NCBI GenBank assembly: GCA_963921195.1
Contig: OY992540.1
Span: 192,743,576 to 192,807,575, forward strand
Source of the DNA: Pegoplata infirma
Taxonomy: Eukaryota; Arthropoda; Insecta; Diptera; Anthomyiidae
Length of the DNA stretch: 64,000 bases
Direction of reading: 5' to 3'
A program made the position numbers and the translations under genes. Positions within the stretch are counted from its first letter, which is position 1. Each line of letters starts with the position of its first letter. Of this stretch, positions 57,290-64,000 are shown one piece after another. The notes beneath the pieces were generated by a model. It saw nothing but the letters and a program-made list of their open reading frames with translations, was not told where the DNA came from and did not search any database.

Positions 57290-58000
57290 TTTAAGTGCTG
57301 GAACAGAACAAACATGGCTTGGGGGACAGTTTACAATTAGAATGAGTTTTGCCACCTTTAAAAAATAAAACAAGTTTTATTTTTACACCAGCGCCGGTCA
57401 ACGGTTTTATCTGTCAAATCGTATGGAAAAACTCGTGCCGCGCTTGTTCTGTTTCTATACTAAAAAATAGAACAATTTTTATTTCACACCGGCGCCGGCC
57501 ACCGGCTTTAATGCAAGAACAGAAAAAACACGGCACGGGGGACGGTTTCCAATTAGAAGAGTTTCACCACCATTAAAAACTAGAACAAGTATTATTTCAC
57601 ACTGGCGCCGGCCACCGTTTGTATCTGTCAAATCGTACGGAAAAAGTCGTGCCGGGCTTGTTCTGTTTCTACACTTATCTGTCAAGTCGTATGGGAAAAG
57701 TCTTACCGGGCTTGTTCTGTTTCTACACTTAGGAGCAGGAACAGAACAAGCACGGCACGGGGGACGGTTTTCAATAAGAAAAAGTTTCACCACCCTCAAA
57801 AAATAGAACAAGTTTTATTTAACACCGGCGCCGCCAACGGTTTTATCGTATGGAAAAAGTCGTGCCGGCGGACGATTTCCAAATAGAATGAGTTTCGCCA
57901 CCTTTTTGGAGAAACATAACAAACGCAGGAACAGTTTCCAATTAAAATTTAGAATTAGTTTCACCACCTTTAACCCATTTCGATTCTCTGTTCGATTTTT
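57290..58000. repeat. CACCGGCGCCGGCCACCGG repeat array, left part
   Basis: Repeated blocks: CACACCGGCGCCGGCCACCG, TTTATCTGTCAAATCGTATG, GAAAAAGTCGTGCCGGGC, TTGTTCTGTTTCTACACT, GGAACAGAACAAGCACGGCA and CCAATTAGAATGAGTTTCAC. Order and orientation vary. Much GC-richer than the surroundings. Confidence 0.75.
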
Positions 58001-58536
58001 CGAACAGTAGAGAACACCTTTTTCAAAAAAATTTTTATGTATGAAAAAGTCGTAATTTCGGGTCAATATGGTTACGAAAGTTAAGTCTCATCTTTCTGCA
58101 ATTAAAAAAAAAAAAAAAAAACCCACTTGACCACCGCAATTTATACGTCCATGAAATGCAAATCAGCACAGAAATTGTTTCAAGCAAAAACGAAAATTTA
58201 GCATTTTTTGATTTTCGGCTTTTAATTTTTTTGATTGATTTTACATTTTTTTTAGATTTAATTTATTATCAAATTCCGCTAATTTAAATCATTTTGAAAC
58301 TATTTATTTTGAAAATAATGAAATAAATTAATATAATAGCAAAAAAATCCAAATATTAAAATTGCATAAAAAGTTGAAATGCAGGCATTTCTGGGATAAC
58401 GGCACATTGAAATTTTTTTTGACAATATTTTTGAGATCAGCGGGTGTCAATTACCCTAAAAAAGTACCTTTTTCCAAAAAAAAAAAATAAAATTGAATCT
58501 TGGTCCAAAATGGGTTAAAAAAATAGAACAAGTTTT
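58001..58536. other. Unassigned AT-rich spacer in the GC-rich array
   Basis: Sequence between array blocks, with an A18 run at 58107; it probably belongs to the repeat unit or an insertion, but no ends were seen. Confidence 0.35.
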
Positions 58537-58892
58537 CCCAGCAAAACTTAGATTACCAAATAAGGTACAAAATAAGGTATAGGATCTCTTATTTTATACA
58601 TTGCAGCATTGATGATTTTAACAGGCGATGAGACTCAAAGTAATGCATCCACATTATCACAAAGAATACCAGTAAGGTATAAAATAAGTCATAAATTTAT
58701 AACGAAGAATACGAGTAAAGGTGCATAAGTTGTTCGTTTTCACGTGAAAAAATCTGTCAAACTCCATATAAAAAAAATATTTTTGGCAACGCGGCTTTCT
58801 AGTGGGGAAATCGTTTAAAATGATTTTAAGTATATTAAACCGCATTTCTTTTGCAATATAATGGACATTTAAGATTTGTTATGATTGTTTTT

Positions 58893-59523
58893 TATACCCT
58901 CCACTTAGTGATAGAGGGTATATATAAGTTTGTCATTCCGTTTGTAACTCATCGAAATATCGGTCTGGGACCCCATAAAGTATATATATTCATGATGCCC
59001 GATCGATTTTAAGACACTCTAGCGATGTCCGTCTGTCCGTCTGTCCGTCTGTCCGTCTGTCTGTCTGTTGAAAATGCTCTCGCGGACAAAATATTGCACA
59101 GAGATGACTGAAACTTAACATATATATTGGAAGTTCTCCCGAGAAGTTTGGTATTGCATTTGAGCGATATCGGTTCAGCGGTTCAAAAGTTATGAACGAA
59201 AATGTAAGCACACCTCAAAAATTTCGGTACATTCAACATAACCTAAAAATACAAAATGCTTTAATTCGGCTTCTGGTTGACATATGTTAACATAATTGAA
59301 CACCAAATGGTATTTAAACAAGTACGAACATATTTTTTGACACAAAAAGAAAAAAATCGCGGATTTTTTTTTACCAAAATTTTTTTTCGCGGAAATTTTT
59401 TTTCAATTTTTTTTTTTTCAAAAGTAATTTCCTTTTAAATAAAGTTGTTTGCAATAATCTTTTTCAAATTGTGGAGGGTATCACTACATTTGGCAAGGCC
59501 GAATTTAACTTTTTTACTTGTTT
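58893..59523 (+). repeat. mini-me-like repeat, full length, expanded GTCY tract
   Basis: Starts TATACCCTCCACTTAGTGAT, ends TTTTTTACTTGTTT. Its tetranucleotide tract (59025-59068: GTCCGTCTGTCCGTCTGTCC and on) is longer than in its siblings. Confidence 0.75.
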
Positions 59524-59967
59524 CTTCTAATATTTAAAAGTTTTCGTTTTTAATAATTCTTGTTGCGATTTAAGGCGTTTAAAATTTTTTCACGTGAAAA
59601 CAACTTACTTAGCTTAAAGCATAGTACTCTGTTTGATTTCACGGGAAAAAATCTGTCAAACTCCATATAAAAAAAATAAATTTTGGCAACGCGAGGAATT
59701 ATAGGGAAATTGTTAAAAAAGTGTTCACGCATTTTTATTATACAAGACAATTTAAATTGCCGTGAAAAAGTGACATTTCAGTTTTGTTATGATCGTTTCT
59801 TTCTTATAATTGTCAAAAGTTGTTGATTTTTAAATGTTTTACTGCGATTTGAGGCGTTCAAAGTTAAAGTGAAATTTTCGCCATAAGAAACAGATTACTT
59901 AGCTTAAGGTGTAAAATATATGATATTTTATAGGTTACGAGAAATGAAATAATATAGCATACGAGCT

Positions 59968-61245
59968 AAAACACCTCAATTCAACCGAGGAGTTGACCGC
60001 ACCCCCTCCAAATTTATTGAAATTAAGTACTTTGGTTTATTATAACAAAAAAGAGAGTTTGCCAATTTTTCAGGCTTCTGGTCATTCCAGTATTCGATAT
60101 ATGCGGTCTTGAAAATTAACAAAATCGAATATATTTAACAAAAGTGTTCTGACATAAATAATGATATCTCGAACAGAAATAACAATTCAGGTCTCGCTTA
60201 GGTTTCAAATAATAGGTAAAGAGACAGCCTTTAAAACTGTATTCCCCAAGATTTTTTTAGAAAAAGGTCAAAGGTCATTGGTTTAAACCTTAAAAAATAT
60301 ATGTTGTTAAGAATCACCTATACTACTTAAGTTTAAATTTTCAGGATGGAGACTTCATTGGAACTTTTTATATTAATAGAAACATTGTGACAGGAAAGAA
60401 AAAGCGGTGTAATTTCCCTTAGAAAAAAAATTTTTTTTTTCTTTGAAATTCTGGTACCAAAATTCATTTTTCTGAATGTTTTTGACGTGCTGAGTCCAAA
60501 TATGACCTTTGAACTGGCCTATCCCTATTACTTTTCAAGATATATGCACCTAAATGTTCAAAAAAACATATCAATAGCATTTTAGAAATTTTCACACAAT
60601 TATGTGCAGATATATCGAAAACTAATAGCAAAAGGCCAGTTCAAAGGTCATATATGGACTCAGCACGTCAAAAACATTCAGAAAAGTGAACTTTGGTACC
60701 AGAATATCAGAGACAAAAAAAAATATTTTTTTCTAAGGGAAAATACACCGCTTTTTCTTTCCTGTCACTATGTTTCTACTAATATTAATAGTTCCAATGA
60801 AGACTCCATCCTGAAAATTTAAACTCAAGTAGTACATGTGACCCTTAATAACATATTTTTTTCCAAAATTTTAAAAATATCGTTTTTTGAGATATAGCTC
60901 TCCAAAAATTAAGGTTAAAACCAATGACCTTTGACCCTTTTCAAAAAAAATCTTGGGAAATGCCATTTTAAAGGCTGTCTCATTACCTATTAATTGCAAC
61001 CTGACTGACCCCTGTATTGTTATTATTTTTTGAGTTATCTTTATTTATCTCAGAACACTTTTGTCAAATATATACGATTTTGCCAATTTTCAAGATCCCA
61101 TATCTGGGGAAGAAAAACTACCAGAAGTCCAAAATTTTGGCACTATGATTTTTTTGTTAGGGCCCAACTATATTCCAAGTTTCATCAAATTCGAAAGGGG
61201 TAAGGTCAAAAATTCTACTTTTTCGGTTGAATTGAGGTGTTTTAT
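59968..61245. repeat. 1.3 kb foldback, ~600 bp arms
   Basis: AAACACCTCAATTCAACCGA at 59971 mirrors 61223-61242. Inner pairs include AAGGTCAAAGGTCATTGGTT with its inverse near 60925, and GACGTGCTGAGTCCA with TGGACTCAGCACGTC. The centre is near 60606; arms are imperfect. Confidence 0.78.
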
Positions 61246-61299
61246 CTCATACCAGAAGATAATATATAAGGTGTTACGAGTAGTGAAAAAGTAATTTTG

Positions 61300-61392
61300 T
61301 ATTAAATTTACTCACGTGATTGTAAGTGAGTGTAAGTAGATAAGTGAGTGTGTGTCGTTAGAAATTTCCTGTCGTGAGCCCATCTCTAGTTA
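61300..61392. repeat. Truncated TAGAGATGGGC hAT-like copy
   Basis: CACGTGATTGTAAGTGAGTG and the end GAGCCCATCTCTAG match the right end of 23905-24373. Confidence 0.5.
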
Positions 61393-61739
61393 AAACTTAT
61401 GCATTTTTTTATAAAATAATTATTTTTTATGTTATTGTAATGCATTATGCATCCAATTATAAATAATACATTATTTCAAAATTTCAAATAATACATAATG
61501 TAACCAAATATAAGTCATCCATGATTTAATGTTTAGAAATAATAAATATGAAATACATTTTTTCCAATAATCATGCATTACGTAGCAAATTATTAGTAAT
61601 GCATTATTTTTCACTTGAAAATAATATGTTGTGGAACAAATGTTGGGTAAGACATCATAAAATAATGCTACAAATAAGTTATATACATTACCTGGTAATG
61701 TGTTATATAATCACCACCCATTACCAAAGTTTTGCTGGG

Positions 61740-62375
61740 TTATTTCACACCGACCACCGGTTTTATCTGTCAAATCGTATGGAAAAAGCTGGGCTTGTTC
61801 TGTTCCTGCACTAAAAATAGAAAGAGTTTTATTTCACACCGTCGCCGGCCACAGGTTTTAGGGCAGAAACAGAACAAGCCCGGCAAGAATTTTTCTGTAC
61901 GATTTGACAGATAAAACCGGTGGCCGGCGCCGGTGTGAAATTAAACTTTTTCTTGTTTTAAAGGTGTCAAAACTCATTCTAATTGTTCTATTCCTGCATC
62001 ATCTGTTAAATCGTAGGAAGAAGTCGTGCATTGCTTTTTCTGTTTCTACTCTTAGTGCAGGAACAGAACAATCCCGGCACGATTTTTCCATACGTGCAGA
62101 ACAAGCACGGCACGGTGAACGGTTTCCAATTAGAATTAGTTTTACCACCTTTATTTATTAAGTTCAAATCTTTAATGCAGGAACAGAACACGTCACATGG
62201 GACGGTTTCTAATTAGAATCAGTTTCACCACCTTTAAAAAATAGAACAAGTTTATTTTACACCGGCGCCGTCCACCGGTTTCAATGCAGGAACAGATCAA
62301 ACACGGCACGTGAGACGGCTTCCAATTAGAATGAGTTTCACCACCTTTAAAAATAGAACAAGTTTTTTTTCTAAC
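61740..62375. repeat. CACCGGCGCCGG repeat array, right part
   Basis: The same blocks resume after the 58537-61739 insertion (TTATTTCACACCGACCACCG), including an inverted pair around 61840-61945. Confidence 0.75.
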
Positions 62376-62689
62376 GACAAATCGTTTGCGCACAAACTAA
62401 AATATTAATACATATTCGACTTCATCCACAATTGGAATTAGAAAGACGAAGAAATTGTACTATACTAGTAAGGCAACAATTGTCAATAACCAACAAAAAT
62501 ATTTAAAATAAATTTACATATGATAGTCCATTGGAAAAAACTGTAAAACTTTTTTAAAAATTTTTGTTGGTTATTAACTGGGAAGGTTGACCAATTAATG
62601 TATATTACAGTAGGGGTGGGATAGTGCACGAGTTTTCGATTTCGACACGCTAGAACCGCTTATTTTGTGAGGTTCGTAAAAAAAATGCA

Positions 62690-63570
62690 TGGGCCAAAAA
62701 ATGGGGCAGATCGGATAGGATCTAGGGGTCGCTCATCGGGGTCAAAGTTGGGCGTAGAGGGGAAAAAATCCACAAAAAGGCCCAAAACTCCCCTGGTTTT
62801 GCTCCTAGAGGGGTCAAATGTGAGACCGGCCCCCATTATTTTTTCCCCCTGAACACTTTTGCCAAACATACCTAAGCCCTATCTCCAATCCCTAAGGGGG
62901 GTCCCATACAAAGGTTCAATTTTAAAAAAATCTTGCTCCTACCGCTCTAGCTGTCCTAGAAGTCACCCTAGAGGAATCAAATGTATGACCGACCCCCAAT
63001 ATTTTTTCAACCCCAACATTTTCTTAGAACATACCTACCCCTATCTTCAATCCTTAGGGTGGTCCCCATGCATTTTTTTTTATTTTTTCTTAAATTGTCA
63101 TATTAAATCAGCTACTACCGGTCCAATGGTGCCTCCTAGAGGGGTCATTATCAAGACCAACCCCCATTAATTTTTAGCCCCCAACACTTCTTCTGAACAT
63201 ACCAATTCCATATCTCCAATTCCTAAGGGGTCTCCCACACAAAACGACATTTTTGTAAATCTTGCTCCCACCGCTCTAACTATCGCAGGGGTGACCCTAG
63301 AGAAGTTAAATGTGTGACCGACCCCCAATATTTTTTCAGCCCCAACATTTTCCCCAAACAAACCTACCCTCTATTTTTAAGCCTTAAGGGTGTCCCCACA
63401 CAATTTTTTTTTTTTTTAATTTTTTTTTATAAAATTTGCGCCTACCGCTCCCACTGTGCCTTTTAGGGACGGGAAATGCAGACTGACCCTCATTAATTTT
63501 TGCCCCCTACATTTTTTCTGAACATACCTACGCCGTATTTACACTTTGTAGGGGTGCTCCCCTGGGGAAA
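62690..63570. repeat. ~160 bp tandem array, five units
   Basis: AGAGGGGTCAAATG-type motifs start near 62812, 62970, 63139, 63300 and 63463, followed by GACCGACCCCCAATATTTTT, CCCCAACATTTTC, GAACATACCTAC and TCTCCAATCCCTAAGGGG. Single pieces of it occur at 40520-40625 and 45930-46030. The frames seen here are repeat by-products. Confidence 0.75.
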
Positions 63571-63643
63571 ACTAAGTGTTTGAAACCAAATTCGGCAAAA
63601 CGTCTGGACCAGGAGTGCTAATGTTTGCGCGTTTTAAAGAGCA

Positions 63644-64000
63644 GTGGGAAAATATAAAAGACAAACCGTACAGTCTTGGTGGCAGGAAGTGGCAGGCAAC
63701 ATACCAGCTCAAGTCCAAACTGACATCAAGTTGTTTTGTTGGGCTCAAATAAAAGAAAAGCAACCAGAGACGATTACAAGGAGTTTCTTGAAATTGTTTT
63801 ATTATACCTTGGCGAAAATATTCCTAATAAGCATTTTAGCCCACCAGGACCCATCAGTCATGCTCGATGGATGGCAAAAGGCATATATTGCCTAAAAATG
63901 TTTTTGTTCCGAAAATATATCGGTTTGGCCAAAAAAGAATTAAATGCACTTCTTGATGTGACCGTTTTCATCATAACAATTTACATAAAAGCTTGGTTTA
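63644..64000 (+). pseudogene. Frameshifted TE-like coding fragment, runs off the window
   Basis: One frame reads WQEVAGNIPAQVQTDIKLFC then AQIKEKQP to about 63768. After an apparent 1-base deletion another frame is open to the window end: RDDYKEFLEIVLLYLGENIP, then PPGPISHARWMAKGIYCLKM. It resembles repetitive insect proteins with an RDDY..FLEL and HARWM.KAIY.LK pattern, recalled but not identified. The function is unknown and a transposon origin is likely. Confidence 0.4.

Larger units (their letters stand above)
58537..61739. mobile_element. 3.2 kb element with CCCAGCAAAACTT ends
   Basis: CCCAGCAAAACTT at 58537 and AAGTTTTGCTGGG at 61739, inserted between AGTTTT and TTATTTCACAC of the GC-rich array. 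The subterminal parts carry AATAAGGTA and ATTATGCATTA-like words. It contains a mini-me (58893-59523) and a foldback (59968-61245). No coding frame. Confidence 0.6.

Noticed and set aside
57349..58066. Frames with CRACSVPA and KNRTIFISHRRRP
   Set aside because: Periodic, GC-rich array sequence; no start context, splice sites or domain.
62667..63361. Several 60-100 residue frames on both strands
   Set aside because: All follow the ~160 bp tandem repeat and change frame with each unit.

Overview
The window looks like nuclear DNA from a higher dipteran (brachyceran) fly. It is strongly AT-rich, its genes are split by short introns with consensus GT/AG sites, it carries mini-me-like repeats with GTCY tetranucleotide tracts that are typical of flies, and its one intact gene is a recognisable insect ESCRT-I subunit. 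The exact family of fly cannot be told from the sequence alone; a calyptrate is a guess.

One host gene is clear: an mvb12 (multivesicular body subunit 12) gene on the + strand, six coding exons from 15667 to 31605. It encodes about 357 residues with an N-terminal MABP domain and a C-terminal UMA domain. Intron 1 holds a complete hAT-like element, and the roughly 12.8 kb intron 2 is packed with nested transposons. Apart from possible non-coding 5' exons near 49.0-49.6 kb and 56.1-56.7 kb (weak), everything else is repeat-derived.

Layout. 1-9.1 kb: degraded RNase H/3'-end pieces of non-LTR retrotransposons on both strands, cut by short CACTC-ended elements. 9.2-14.9 kb: a nested MITE and a 4.8 kb element with CCCGAGTAAAAA ends, holding tandem arrays of 86 bp and about 204 bp. 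15.5-31.6 kb: mvb12 with its TE-filled introns. 31.8-38.6 kb: a near-perfect palindrome with about 3.3 kb arms and MITE copies at its centre, followed by a 395 bp direct repeat of that centre. 38.6-48.9 kb: a swarm of 141 bp MITEs with TWA target duplications. One of these is split by an 8.7 kb element with CACCC ends that carries a P-family (THAP) transposase pseudogene and a 35 bp palindromic minisatellite. 49-55.6 kb: possible 5' exon and a four-deep TE nest. 56-64 kb: GC-richer repeat arrays, a CCCAGCAAAACTT-ended element, a 1.3 kb foldback, a ~160 bp tandem array, and at the right edge a frameshifted TE-like coding fragment.

The most interesting material is (i) a set of seven elements with CACTC/CACCC ends and 2-bp target duplications whose bodies are saturated with short motifs in both orientations, the largest carrying the P-like transposase; (ii) the palindrome plus direct repeat, which implies two template switches or an assembly artefact; and (iii) hAT-like ends with 8-bp duplications around Tc1/mariner-like transposase remnants. 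Boundaries, target duplications and exon joins were read by eye; family names for the repeats are inferences.
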